A DNA stretch of 64,000 nucleotides from Campylobacter concisus (GTDB lineage Bacteria > Campylobacterota > Campylobacteria > Campylobacterales > Campylobacteraceae): the NCBI RefSeq assembly GCF_002165775.1, contig NZ_NDYP01000004.1, positions 54,598 through 118,597 on the forward strand, written 5' to 3'. Within the stretch, counting starts at the first letter, position 1. Every line of letters begins with the position of its first letter. Shown here piece after piece: positions 1 to 8,666 of the stretch. The notes beneath the pieces were generated by a model. The model was not told the DNA's origin. It worked only from the letters and a program-made list of their open reading frames with translations, and did not search any database. The translations under genes were made by a program, and so were the position numbers.

Positions 1-1027
1 CGCTTTGGCTAACGGCGTTGTAGATAGAGGCTCTTATGCCGCCAAGATGTCTGTGACCTTTTAGCCCTAGCATGCCCTCTTTTAGTGCTTCTTCGACAAA
101 AACTGGCTCAAGTGCGTGATCTTTTGGTATCGTAAAGCTCACGTTCATATCTGATCTGCTTGATTTTTTGGCATGGCCCACGTAAAAGCCATTTGAGCTA
201 TCTATGATGTCGTAAAGCGTGCTTGCTTTTTTGGCATTTATCTTCTCAACCTTGGCAAGTCCGCCAAGATCTAGCAGGTGCTGCATGGTTAAATTTAAAA
301 GATAAATTCCAAAGGTTGGTGGTGTGTTGTAAAGCGAGTTTGCCTCTACGTGCGTTTTGTAGCGCAAAAACATAGGGACGTTTTGGCTGCTCACGCGATC
401 AACTAAGTCTTTTCTTAAAATAACGATAGTCACGCCACTTGGGCCTGCATTTTTCTGAGCGCCACCGTAAAGCAAGCCGATACTACTAAAATCAAGCGGT
501 CTAGCGAAAAAGTCGCTCGAAGCATCGACAACTAGGGGAGATTTTGTCTTTGGCATAGCCTTATACTGCGTGCCGTAAATCGTATTATTTGAGCAGATGT
601 AGGCGTAGTCAGCGTCATCACTAAATTTCACATCAGGAATGTAAGAGAAATTTTCATCCTCGCTACTTGCTACGACATCCACATTTACACCAAGTACTTT
701 TGCCTCTTTGATCGCTTTGTTTGTCCAAACGCCGGTGTTTGCGTATTGCGCCTTGCCACCTTGATATAAATTCATCGGTATCATGCTAAATTGCAAATGT
801 GCGCCGCCTTGCAAGAATAAAATTTCATACTCATCACCGATGCCGTAAAGCTTTCTTATCTTATCCATCGCGCCAAAGTGGATCTCCTCAAAGGTCTTGC
901 TTCTGTGGCTGATCTCCATGATCGAGTAGCCCTCGCCTCTGTAGTCGGTAAATTCGGCCTTTGCGTGCTCTAAAACGCTTAGTGGTATCGCGCTTGGACC
1001 TGCGCTAAAGTTGATTTTTCTACTCAT
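1..1027 (-). CDS. serC: Phosphoserine aminotransferase SerC (partial, C-terminus cut by window edge)
   Basis: PLP enzyme of serine biosynthesis, converting 3-phosphohydroxypyruvate plus glutamate to phosphoserine; cytoplasmic. Translating minus from the ATG at 1027 gives [19 protein letters not shown], the typical SerC start, followed by [17 protein letters not shown] and [16 protein letters not shown], class V aminotransferase features. About 342 residues are visible of the usual 358-360, so only the last residues lie beyond base 1. It starts 3 bases after the xseA stop, so it is probably the distal gene of the ubiE-xseA-serC group. With serB at 17081 the window holds two of the three serine pathway enzymes. 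Confidence 0.95.
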   Translation of the reverse strand, partial: MSRKINFSAGPSAIPLSVLEHAKAEFTDYRGEGYSIMEISHRSKTFEEIHFGAMDKIRKLYGIGDEYEILFLQGGAHLQFSMIPMNLYQGGKAQYANTGVWTNKAIKEAKVLGVNVDVVASSEDENFSYIPDVKFSDDADYAYICSNNTIYGTQYKAMPKTKSPLVVDASSDFFARPLDFSSIGLLYGGAQKNAGPSGVTIVILRKDLVDRVSSQNVPMFLRYKTHVEANSLYNTPPTFGIYLLNLTMQHLLDLGGLAKVEKINAKKASTLYDIIDSSNGFYVGHAKKSSRSDMNVSFTIPKDHALEPVFVEEALKEGMLGLKGHRHLGGIRASIYNAVSQS

Positions 1028-1029
1028 TT

Positions 1030-2196
1030 TTACTCCTTGATAATTGCTTTTTTATGTGTATTTTGCGAGATAAGCTCGATCTCATCATTTAAATTTAAAT
1101 CCCTAAGATCAACCCTCTTGCCATCTTTTCTAACCTCGATAAGCCCTTTTGTGCTCTCAAAAAAAAGTTCCCTCATCTCATAAGCCTTCTCTAGTGAGCT
1201 AAGGGCCGAGCCAAGGACTAAAATTTTTCTTTGCACGGCGTTTGCTAGGGCGTTTTGCTTGTTTGCTACCTCACTAAATTTTAGCTCGATCCTAGCTTTT
1301 AGGGCATTTGATGAAAATTTAGAAAGAAGAACATTTAACAAATTTTGCTTTTTGGTGATCTTTAAGCTTAAAGCGCTATCAAGATCATCGCTGAGCCTGT
1401 CAAGATACTGAAAAAATGCCTCTTCATCAGGCAGCAGATCAAGCATAGCTGCACTTGGCGTAAGCGATCTGCGGTCTGCTACAAAGTCGCTTATAACGTA
1501 GTCGATCTCGTGTCCGATAGCGCTTATGACTGGCGTCTTTGTAGCGTAAATTTCACGAGCTAAGCCCTCGTCGTTAAAGCACCAAAGATCCTCTTTGCTG
1601 CCACCTCCTCTAGCTAAAACAATCACATCTACGCCGTATTTATCGGCTCTGCGCAAGGCTTTTATAAGCGAGCTTGGGGCATTTTCACCTTGAGTTAAAG
1701 CATCAAAAATATAAATTTCGCTTAATTTCCAACGGCTCGTCACGACCTTTAACATATCCTGAAGCGCTGCCGAAGTAGCGCTTGTGACAAGGGCTATTTT
1801 TTTAGGTAAATTTGGTATCTCTTTTTTTGCAGCAATGTCAAAAAGCCCCTCATTTTCGAGCTTTTCTTTAAGCTGCCTAAACGCAAGCTCAAGCTCGCCC
1901 TCGCCATCAGGCAGCATCGAACTTGCCACTAGCTGATAGGACCCACTTGGCGAGTAAATAGTCACTTTGCCATAAATTTTTACTTTTAACCCATCTTTTG
2001 GCAGGAATTTCACTTTTTGGTTGTTCATGCGATACATCACAGCTGAGATGCTTGACTTCTCATCCTTTAGCGTGAAGTACCAGTGTCCAGAGGCGTGCTT
2101 AGTAAGGCGCGAAATTTCGCCACTTACCTCGACATAGTCAAGTGTGGCTTCAAGTAGTGCCTTTGCTTTTTCGTTTAGCTCAGAAACACTAAGCAT
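1030..2196 (-). CDS. xseA: Exodeoxyribonuclease VII large subunit
   Basis: Large subunit of exonuclease VII, which degrades single-stranded DNA from both ends to short oligonucleotides in mismatch and recombination repair; works with XseB, which is not in this window. An OB-fold spans about residues 1-100 and the catalytic domain follows, with [16 protein letters not shown] (194-209), GHEID (228-232) and [10 protein letters not shown] (241-250), all family hallmarks. At 388 residues it is shorter than E. coli XseA (456) but normal for Campylobacter, mainly through a shorter coiled-coil C-terminus. Its ATG lies inside the end of ubiE (8-base overlap), which suggests coupled translation. Confidence 0.96.
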   Translation of the reverse strand: MLSVSELNEKAKALLEATLDYVEVSGEISRLTKHASGHWYFTLKDEKSSISAVMYRMNNQKVKFLPKDGLKVKIYGKVTIYSPSGSYQLVASSMLPDGEGELELAFRQLKEKLENEGLFDIAAKKEIPNLPKKIALVTSATSAALQDMLKVVTSRWKLSEIYIFDALTQGENAPSSLIKALRRADKYGVDVIVLARGGGSKEDLWCFNDEGLAREIYATKTPVISAIGHEIDYVISDFVADRRSLTPSAAMLDLLPDEEAFFQYLDRLSDDLDSALSLKITKKQNLLNVLLSKFSSNALKARIELKFSEVANKQNALANAVQRKILVLGSALSSLEKAYEMRELFFESTKGLIEVRKDGKRVDLRDLNLNDEIELISQNTHKKAIIKE

Positions 2197-2911
2197 TGAT
2201 TTCTCTTACCTTTTTAGCGATAAATAGCGTCGAGATATCCATACTAAAGCCCTTGTAAAGCTCTATCTCAAAACCAGCTTCGACTAGCTCATCACAAAAG
2301 CTCTTAGCATCCAAGAAATTTTCGATCGAGCTTGGCAGATATTCGTATGCCTCTTTGTTTTTTGAGATAAAGCCACCAATTTTTGGCAAAATTTTACTTA
2401 GGTAAAAATCTCTTAGCGAGGTTATAAGGCCTTTTTTCTGGCGTTTTGTAAATTCAAGTACGACTACGTAGCCATTTAGAGCAAGCACTCTGTTAAACTC
2501 CCTAAGCGCTGCCTTTCGCTCGACCACATTTCTAATGCCATAGCTTATGCTTAAAATTTGAGCCTCTCTGCTTGCAAGCGTAGTGTTGTCAGCGTAGGCC
2601 TCTATAAATTGAAAATTTGGAAATTTTGCCTTCGCCTCTTTTAGCATACCACTTGAGGGATCGATACCAGTAAGGCTTTTTATCTGCACGCCAAATTCTT
2701 TTGAAATTTCACTCCAAAGCCCCATCATATCGCCAGTGCCACAAGCCACATCTACGATATTTATACTTTTATTTTTAAAAATTTCTAGCATATATCTGCA
2801 GGCAAATTTCCTCCAACTCACGTCCACACCAAGACTTAGCACTCTGTTTGCGACGTCATAAGTCGGAGCGATCTGGTTAAACATATCAACTATTTTTTCT
2901 TGTTTTTGCAT
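2189..2911 (-). CDS. ubiE: Demethylmenaquinone/ubiquinone methyltransferase
   Basis: SAM-dependent C-methyltransferase for the last step of menaquinone synthesis; acts at the inner face of the membrane. The SAM-binding motif VACGTGD is at 55-61, and the UbiE signature SISYGIRNV is at 121-129. Campylobacter uses menaquinones, so a MenG role is more likely than a ubiquinone role. 240 residues is family length. It lies between the CYTH-CHAD gene and xseA, overlapping xseA by 8 bases. The same neighbours, dxs-perR-ubiE-xseA-serC, are found in C. jejuni (established knowledge). Confidence 0.95.
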   Translation of the reverse strand: MQKQEKIVDMFNQIAPTYDVANRVLSLGVDVSWRKFACRYMLEIFKNKSINIVDVACGTGDMMGLWSEISKEFGVQIKSLTGIDPSSGMLKEAKAKFPNFQFIEAYADNTTLASREAQILSISYGIRNVVERKAALREFNRVLALNGYVVVLEFTKRQKKGLITSLRDFYLSKILPKIGGFISKNKEAYEYLPSSIENFLDAKSFCDELVEAGFEIELYKGFSMDISTLFIAKKVREINA

Positions 2912-2923
2912 AAATTTGCCCTT

Positions 2924-4330
2924 TTATATGTAGTAAATTTTTAAATTTCTTGAAATTTTACGAGTTGCTTTTATAAATTTAAGACGCTTTTTTAGTATCT
3001 CTTCTCTACTTTTATAAATTTGCTTGTAAATTTTACTCTCAAGCCTCTCTTTATCTAGCATTTCTGGAAGCCTTTTAAGGATGCCGAGCCAGACGTCATA
3101 GTCTTGAAGATTACCAAAAATTTCTTGCATCTGCTTTAGCTTCTCTTCATACTTTTTAAGCCCTTCAAAATAAAAAATTTCACATAAAAACTCATATGTG
3201 TATCTCATCTTTTTAAGCTCTATCCTAAGATCATGAAAGCTCTCATTTGGGCAGTCTTGATTAAGGCTTTTTAGCCTTTTTTGAGCTAAAACCAAAAGTG
3301 TTCTAAGCTTAAACGAACCAAGTCGCGAAAGGCTTACATCAAAGAGTTTTGACTTATAAAATTCACCCTCGTTTAAAAATATCTCCCACTCTTTTAAAAA
3401 TGCGTAGTTTTCTTCGTCGCCAAGGTAGCTTTTTACATTTTCATACTCTAAATCTAGAGCCTTTTGCACAAAATAGATAGGCTCATTTGCGTGCTTTTGC
3501 TCGTTTAAAAAGCTCAAAAATACATCCAAATCTCGCTTTTTGTTTGTCGAGTTTGCAAGCATTTTAAAATTCTCACCAAAAAAAAGTGTCACTTTCTTAT
3601 CAAAAACGCCGTTAAAAATTTTAAGGATCGATCTAACCTTTCTTAAATTTACGCGAAGCTCATGCAAAACTTCTTCATCTTTATCTATCAAATACTGGCT
3701 TTTTAGCCTTTTTATTACTTTAAAAATACTAACAAAAAGGACTCTTAGCGCCTCTCCGCTTTTTAGATTTGCAGCAAAATTTGGCAGAATTTCTTTTTCT
3801 TTTATGATCTTGTAGGCTCTTTTGTAGTCGATTTGTTCATTTTCATTAGCATGGATGGCAAGAAATTTGTTTTTATATCTTTTGTCACAAGTTACGTCAC
3901 TTAGGCAAAAATTTTCTAAAAATGGTGGCAGATTGAAAAAGACAGCCTCATTTTCATCGCTAAATTCGATTTCAAATGTACAAAGCCCGTTTAGTTCATT
4001 TTTAAAAATATCGATATTGCAAGGATTGTTATTTAGTTTAAAAATATATCTATCTTTTAAGATGACGCTACCGATGCGGTTTTTAAGAGCCTTTTTAAAC
4101 TCCACCTTTTCGCAAAATTCTTCATTTTCTTCTCTGATTAGATCTTTACCGATCTTTACAGTTTTTATAAATTTATCCTCTTCACTTCGAAAGCGAATCT
4201 CTTCATTTTGCGTTATCTTGGTATAAAACTGAGAAATTTCAAGATGCTTAAAGACTACTCCAGCTTCTTTTAAAAAATCTAGAATTTGAGAATTTTTGAG
4301 TAAAAATTTACGCTCTATCTCCAAACTCAC
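2924..4330 (-). CDS. CYTH and CHAD domain protein
   Basis: Two-domain protein. The N-terminal CYTH (triphosphate tunnel metalloenzyme) domain spans about residues 1-165, with the EIER-K signature in SLEIERKFLL and paired charged strands such as IRFRSEE and FKTVKI-like stretches. The C-terminal CHAD domain, about 190-468, is helical and has conserved histidines in EVLHELRVNLRKVRSILK and FHDLRIELKKMRYTYEF. CYTH enzymes hydrolyse triphosphates and CHAD domains bind polyphosphate, so a role in polyphosphate metabolism is likely but inferred. I chose the GTG at 4330 because GGAG lies 6 bases upstream; the frame stays open to a TTG at 4342 that has no ribosome site. Confidence 0.85.
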   Translation of the reverse strand: MSLEIERKFLLKNSQILDFLKEAGVVFKHLEISQFYTKITQNEEIRFRSEEDKFIKTVKIGKDLIREENEEFCEKVEFKKALKNRIGSVILKDRYIFKLNNNPCNIDIFKNELNGLCTFEIEFSDENEAVFFNLPPFLENFCLSDVTCDKRYKNKFLAIHANENEQIDYKRAYKIIKEKEILPNFAANLKSGEALRVLFVSIFKVIKRLKSQYLIDKDEEVLHELRVNLRKVRSILKIFNGVFDKKVTLFFGENFKMLANSTNKKRDLDVFLSFLNEQKHANEPIYFVQKALDLEYENVKSYLGDEENYAFLKEWEIFLNEGEFYKSKLFDVSLSRLGSFKLRTLLVLAQKRLKSLNQDCPNESFHDLRIELKKMRYTYEFLCEIFYFEGLKKYEEKLKQMQEIFGNLQDYDVWLGILKRLPEMLDKERLESKIYKQIYKSREEILKKRLKFIKATRKISRNLKIYYI

Positions 4331-4439
4331 ATTTTTCTCCAAAATTTTTTGTTCATTTTAGCAAGTTAGTGCTTAAAACAATGAGAAAAATGCTAAATTT
4401 AGGCTTATTTTAAAAGTATTTTTATAAGAAAAAAGATGG

Positions 4440-4469
4440 AATTTATGCTGCTAAATAGCAACATAAATT
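4440..4469 (-). terminator. Intrinsic terminator after perR
   Basis: AATTTATG (4440-4447) pairs with CATAAATT (4462-4469). An inner TGCT/AGCA stem and an AAAT loop are separated from it by one mismatch. Reading minus, the hairpin starts right after the perR stop and is followed within a few bases by CTTTTTTC. It separates perR from the CYTH-CHAD gene. Confidence 0.7.
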
Positions 4470-4880
4470 TTATTTACAGTGTTTACAGCTTTTTACGCTA
4501 GCTACTATATTTAGACGTTCTATTATATTTCCGATCTTCTTTTCTAGTGCCTCTTGATATTTGCCAAGCTCAGCATCATCGTAGCTCACGTCTTCAACGC
4601 TTCCACAGCTTTCACAAACTACATGGATATGTGGATATTCGTAGATGTCGTATCTAGCTTTTTGATTGACGATATTTACTTCAACTACAAGACCTTCGTC
4701 TTTTAAAGTATTTAAATTTTTATAAACTGTCGCAAGAGAAACCGATGGACTCTCCTTTAAAATTTCATCATAAAGCTCATCAATCGTTGGATGCGTGTGG
4801 CGATCAAGAATTCTTAAAACGCTAAGGCGTTGTGGCGTGACTTTTAGCCCAGATTGCTTTAATAATGATACGTATTGCAT
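4470..4880 (-). CDS. perR: Fur-family peroxide-response regulator PerR
   Basis: Metal-dependent transcriptional repressor of the Fur family; in Campylobacter the PerR member controls catalase, AhpC and other peroxide-defence genes. It is 136 residues long. The winged helix covers about 1-80, with recognition helix SVSLATVYKNLNTLKDEG (46-63). The dimer and metal domain has HIH at 84-86 and zinc-type cysteines C89, C92, C132 and C135. The gene position next to dxs and ubiE matches C. jejuni perR rather than fur. It has its own ribosome site (AAGGAAAAG) and a terminator. The preceding AT-rich gap (4881-4952) presumably holds its promoter. Confidence 0.88.
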   Translation of the reverse strand: MQYVSLLKQSGLKVTPQRLSVLRILDRHTHPTIDELYDEILKESPSVSLATVYKNLNTLKDEGLVVEVNIVNQKARYDIYEYPHIHVVCESCGSVEDVSYDDAELGKYQEALEKKIGNIIERLNIVASVKSCKHCK

Positions 4881-4952
4881 AATGCTTTTCCTTGTTTTTA
4901 TTTTGGCTTATGCTAGCAAAAATAATATTAAACGTTACTTTATTAAATGATA

Positions 4953-6779
4953 TTAATTATTCTCTAGTAAATTTTTGGTGATCTGCTCGGCACTTATACC
5001 AAGGTACTTTTCGACCTCAGTAGTTGAACCATGAGGGATAAATTTATCTTCATACTCAAAACTAATGACACTTATATTTGATATTTTGTTTTCTTGTAAA
5101 AATGCGCTTACTATATCGCCAATACCACCCTTTTTAGCACTATCACTAAAGATATACCACTTTTTAGTGCGTTTTGCAAGACCTAGTAAAAGCTCGCTAT
5201 CAAGTGGTTTTGCAAAGACAAGGTCAACTAATACCACATCAAGCTTGTCAGCTAGTAAATTTCTAACCAAATTTGCCCTGCCAACGCCGTTGCCATAGCC
5301 CAAAAATGCAACATCAGACTCTGCATCGGCTACAATTTCACCCTTGCCAAACTCAAGTGGTTTGGCATTAAATTCATCTCTTAAGATAAATGCTCCGCGC
5401 GGGTATCTAAATGCGCTTACGCCCTTGTAAGAGTAGGCAAATTCCATAACATTTTTCATACTCTCTTCGCACCTTGGGGCAAAGAGAACCATATTTGGCA
5501 CAGCGTTTAAAAAGCTAATATCAAAGGCGCCCTGATGCGTTTCGCCGTCCTCGCCCACGATGCCTGCCCTATCCATCGCAAATGTGATGTTTAAATTTAA
5601 GATAGAAGCGTCGTGGATGACCTGATCATAGGCTCTTTGCATAAAGGTCGAATATATCGCGACAAATGGCTTAAAACCCTCTTTTGCCATGGCTGACATT
5701 GAGGTAACTGCGTGCTGCTCGGCTATCGCCACGTCCCAAAAGCGGTCTGGAAACTCATGTATGAGCGCGTCCATGCCAGTGCCTGTTGGCATCGCAGCCG
5801 TTACGCCAACGATGTCGCTGTGCTCTTTTGCCATCTTTAAAAGCTGCTCGCTAAAGATCGCCGTGGCTGACTTGTTTGACTGTCTTTTTATAAATTCGCC
5901 ACTTTTTAGATCAAATGGCCCAACTCCGTGCCAATTTTCATAGTAACCCTCGGCAAATTCATACCCTTTGCCCTTTAGCGTCTGCACGTGCACGATGACT
6001 GGTTTTTTCATGTTTTTAGCGGTTTCAAATGTGCTAAGAAGCGCTGAAAGGTCGTGTCCATCGACTGGACCTATATACTCAAGTCCAAGCTCTTCAAAAA
6101 ACATGCCAGGAGTGATGAGCCTGATGCCCTCCTCCATGCGTCTAGCCATATAGGCTGCAGAGTCTGGCATATAGCTTAAAAAGCGCTCAACCCTGCCTTT
6201 AAATTTTTGATAAAACTGCCCTGCCATCATCTGGCTTAGATACTTGCTAAGTGCGCCTATTGGCTTGCTTATGCTCATCTCATTGTCGTTTAGGATGATG
6301 ACGCAAGGATATTTTCTATCCCCAAGCTCATTTAACGCCTCGTACGCCATACCCCCACTTAACGAGCCGTCGCCTATGACAGCTACTGGCAAGCGCTCTT
6401 CATTTTTTAGTTTGATCGCCTTTGCAGCGCCAACTGCAAGTGAAATGGATGTCGAGCTATGGCCTGCCACAAAGTAGTCAAATTTGCTCTCGCTTGGCTT
6501 TGTGTAGCCACTGATACCATTAAATTTTCTAAGCGTATCAAAGTTGTCCCAGCGCCCAGTTAGCAGCTTGTGCGCGTAGCTTTGGTGGCTCACGTCAAAG
6601 ATAAATGGATCCTTTGTAACGTCAAAAATTTTATGCATCGCAACGATGATCTCGACTGCGCCGATGTTTGAGCTAAGATGGCCGCCATTTTTACTAACGG
6701 TAGCTAAAATTTTATCTCTGATGTCGTGGCAAAGTGCGTTTAGCTCATCGACATTTAGGCTTTTAACGTCTTTATTCAT
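4953..6779 (-). CDS. dxs: 1-deoxy-D-xylulose-5-phosphate synthase
   Basis: First enzyme of the MEP isoprenoid pathway; condenses pyruvate and glyceraldehyde 3-phosphate using thiamine diphosphate. 608 residues. The TPP/Mg motif GDGSLSGGMAYEALN begins at 136, with the partner Asn in ILNDNEMS. The transketolase-like Pyr domain has EQHAVTSMSAMA and DRAGIVGEDGETHQG. The C-terminal transketolase domain runs to the end. The ATG overlaps the end of fliH by 8 bases, so a metabolic gene is tied to the flagellar fliF-fliG-fliH operon, an order also known from C. jejuni. Confidence 0.97.
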   Translation of the reverse strand: MNKDVKSLNVDELNALCHDIRDKILATVSKNGGHLSSNIGAVEIIVAMHKIFDVTKDPFIFDVSHQSYAHKLLTGRWDNFDTLRKFNGISGYTKPSESKFDYFVAGHSSTSISLAVGAAKAIKLKNEERLPVAVIGDGSLSGGMAYEALNELGDRKYPCVIILNDNEMSISKPIGALSKYLSQMMAGQFYQKFKGRVERFLSYMPDSAAYMARRMEEGIRLITPGMFFEELGLEYIGPVDGHDLSALLSTFETAKNMKKPVIVHVQTLKGKGYEFAEGYYENWHGVGPFDLKSGEFIKRQSNKSATAIFSEQLLKMAKEHSDIVGVTAAMPTGTGMDALIHEFPDRFWDVAIAEQHAVTSMSAMAKEGFKPFVAIYSTFMQRAYDQVIHDASILNLNITFAMDRAGIVGEDGETHQGAFDISFLNAVPNMVLFAPRCEESMKNVMEFAYSYKGVSAFRYPRGAFILRDEFNAKPLEFGKGEIVADAESDVAFLGYGNGVGRANLVRNLLADKLDVVLVDLVFAKPLDSELLLGLAKRTKKWYIFSDSAKKGGIGDIVSAFLQENKISNISVISFEYEDKFIPHGSTTEVEKYLGISAEQITKNLLENN

Positions 6780-7638
6780 TATTTACCAACATTTTTAGCT
6801 TCTCAAGCCTTGTTTGCATCGTCGCATCGATGTTTCCGCCCTCGCTTATTATCACCACGCCACCCTTGCTTATGGCATCATCAGCGCTTACTTTTACGCG
6901 TTCGTTTTTACTAAATTGCTCTTTTAGATAGTCGCTATCTTCTGGATTTACGCGAATTTCTATATTTTTTACGTCGCTTAGCTCTTTTATAAGCGAATTT
7001 GCTAGGTGGTAAGCGATCTGGCTAGATGCGCTTGAAACCTCTTTTTCTATTACCTCTTTTGCGATCTTTATCGCAGTTTGCCCAAGCTCTTCCTCGCTCT
7101 TTTTCAAAAACTCATCAAATTTAGCGTACTGCTCATCTAGCTTTGCAGCTGAAGCGCTAAATTTAGCCTCAAGCTCTTTTATCTTTGCCTCATTTGCAGC
7201 ATTTGTTTGAGCGATGCCTTCGTTTTTGCCATCCTCTTTTGCACGGATGGTCTCGGCTTCAAGTCGCTTTGCAAATTCGCTCTCTTGATTTTCTATTTGC
7301 ATTTGGAGCTTGATGATATTACTACTTAGCTCATCTGTCTTTTTAAGCAGCTCCTCGACAAAACTCGAGTCAAATCCAGGCTGGTGAGCTTGGCTATTTT
7401 GAGGCTGAGGCGCAAAGTGATTTTGCATGTTTGGTTGCACTGAGTGCGGCATCTGAGGCGTGAAATTTTCACCACCTTGCTCTAAATTTTGCTCATTTAG
7501 CTCTTCACTAAGGTTGTTCTCTTCTATCAAAACAGGTGCGCTATCTTGGGCTCTTTCATTGCTCCCAAGTACCTTAAATCTATAATTTTCTATAAAGTGA
7601 GCCGGCGAGGTCTCACTTGTTATTACGCTACTTTTCAT
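6772..7638 (-). CDS. fliH: Flagellar assembly protein FliH
   Basis: Cytoplasmic stator of the flagellar type III export ATPase: binds FliI and links it to the C-ring. 288 residues. A Gln/Pro/Asn-rich N-terminal part (about 60-110) is followed by a Glu/Lys/Ala coiled coil (about 110-190) and a conserved C-terminal FliH domain, with KIAKEVIEKEV and IRVNPEDSDYLKEQF. The long, low-complexity N-terminus makes it longer than E. coli FliH (about 235). Assignment rests on the C-terminal domain and on the place directly after fliF and fliG. The start overlaps the fliG stop by 4 bases. Confidence 0.9.
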   Translation of the reverse strand: MKSSVITSETSPAHFIENYRFKVLGSNERAQDSAPVLIEENNLSEELNEQNLEQGGENFTPQMPHSVQPNMQNHFAPQPQNSQAHQPGFDSSFVEELLKKTDELSSNIIKLQMQIENQESEFAKRLEAETIRAKEDGKNEGIAQTNAANEAKIKELEAKFSASAAKLDEQYAKFDEFLKKSEEELGQTAIKIAKEVIEKEVSSASSQIAYHLANSLIKELSDVKNIEIRVNPEDSDYLKEQFSKNERVKVSADDAISKGGVVIISEGGNIDATMQTRLEKLKMLVNNE

Positions 7639-8666
7639 TCTATCATCTCATCTGCTTCGCCAACTTGGAATACACCTTGATCAGCTAAGGTTTGTACTAC
7701 TTCTACAATGCGTCTTTGAGCCTCTTCAACATCTTTTACACGAACAGCGCCAAGGTATTGCATCTCCTCTTTAAAGGCTTCGGCTGCACGCTGAGACATA
7801 TTTGATAAAAATTTATCTTTAATGCCATCGCTTGAACCCTTAAATGCAACCATAAGGTCTTTTTTATCGACATTTTTGAGAATTTCTCTAATCGCAGTTG
7901 CGTTAAGGTTGATAATATCTTCAAATGTAAACATAAGCTCTTTGATCGTTGTGGCAAGCTTATCATCGCTTTGTTCGATGCGCTCGATCGTGCTTTTGCT
8001 AGCTTTTTGACCAAGTCTGTTAAGCACTTCTGCCACAGCTCTTGGACCACCAACCTCGACCTTGTAAGATGTAAGGCTTTCAAGCTTGCCCTCAAGTACG
8101 GTTGAGACACGTTTTATTACTGATGGGCTAATATCGCCAAGATTTGCCATCCTGATCACGACCTCGCTTCTTAGCTCATCTGAAAAAAAGCTTAGCGTCT
8201 CAGCAGCACTACTTGAGTCCATGTGGGCTAGGATTAGCGCGATAGTTTGAGGGTGCTCTTTTACGATGAAGTCCGCGAGTTGCTGCGGCTTTATCTTATC
8301 AAGATAGCCAAAGCTTTTTGAGTTTTCCATGCTTTTTGCAAGCTTGTCTAAAATTTTCTGCGCAGCCTCTGGACCAAATGTGCGGTATAAAATTTCTTTT
8401 GCGTATTCTAAACCGCCACTTCTCATATATTGATTTGACTGCATGAGAGCGTAAAATTCTTCAAGCACTGCGCCTGCAACTTGTTTATCTATATTTTTTG
8501 CAGTCGCTATGTAGCCTGAAATTTCAGTGATAACATCAACATCCATATGAGAAAATATAACAGCTGTTGCCTCTTCGCCAAGTTGAATTAATAAAATAGC
8601 AATCTTTTCAGGCATTGATAGATCATCGTAGATCATCTTTTGCTTATCATTTAACTTCATCGACAT
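7635..8666 (-). CDS. fliG: Flagellar motor switch protein FliG
   Basis: C-ring protein that carries torque from the stators and helps set rotation direction by responding to CheY bound lower in the ring. 343 residues, family length. It begins KLNDKQKMIYDDLSMPEKIAILLIQLGEE and has the middle-domain EHPQTIALILAHM motif. The C-terminal charged helix contains MVAFKGSSDGIKDKFLSNMS. It shares one base with fliF and overlaps fliH, so fliF, fliG and fliH are translated from one message. In Campylobacter the FliF-FliG complex is also reported to signal to FlhF/FlgSR (known for C. jejuni, not visible here). Confidence 0.97.
   Translation of the reverse strand: MSMKLNDKQKMIYDDLSMPEKIAILLIQLGEEATAVIFSHMDVDVITEISGYIATAKNIDKQVAGAVLEEFYALMQSNQYMRSGGLEYAKEILYRTFGPEAAQKILDKLAKSMENSKSFGYLDKIKPQQLADFIVKEHPQTIALILAHMDSSSAAETLSFFSDELRSEVVIRMANLGDISPSVIKRVSTVLEGKLESLTSYKVEVGGPRAVAEVLNRLGQKASKSTIERIEQSDDKLATTIKELMFTFEDIINLNATAIREILKNVDKKDLMVAFKGSSDGIKDKFLSNMSQRAAEAFKEEMQYLGAVRVKDVEEAQRRIVEVVQTLADQGVFQVGEADEMIE

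Noticed and set aside
3540..4226. Two Ser/Phe-rich open frames on plus inside the CYTH-CHAD gene
   Set aside because: Composition is that of the antisense of a Lys/Glu-rich gene; no start signals.
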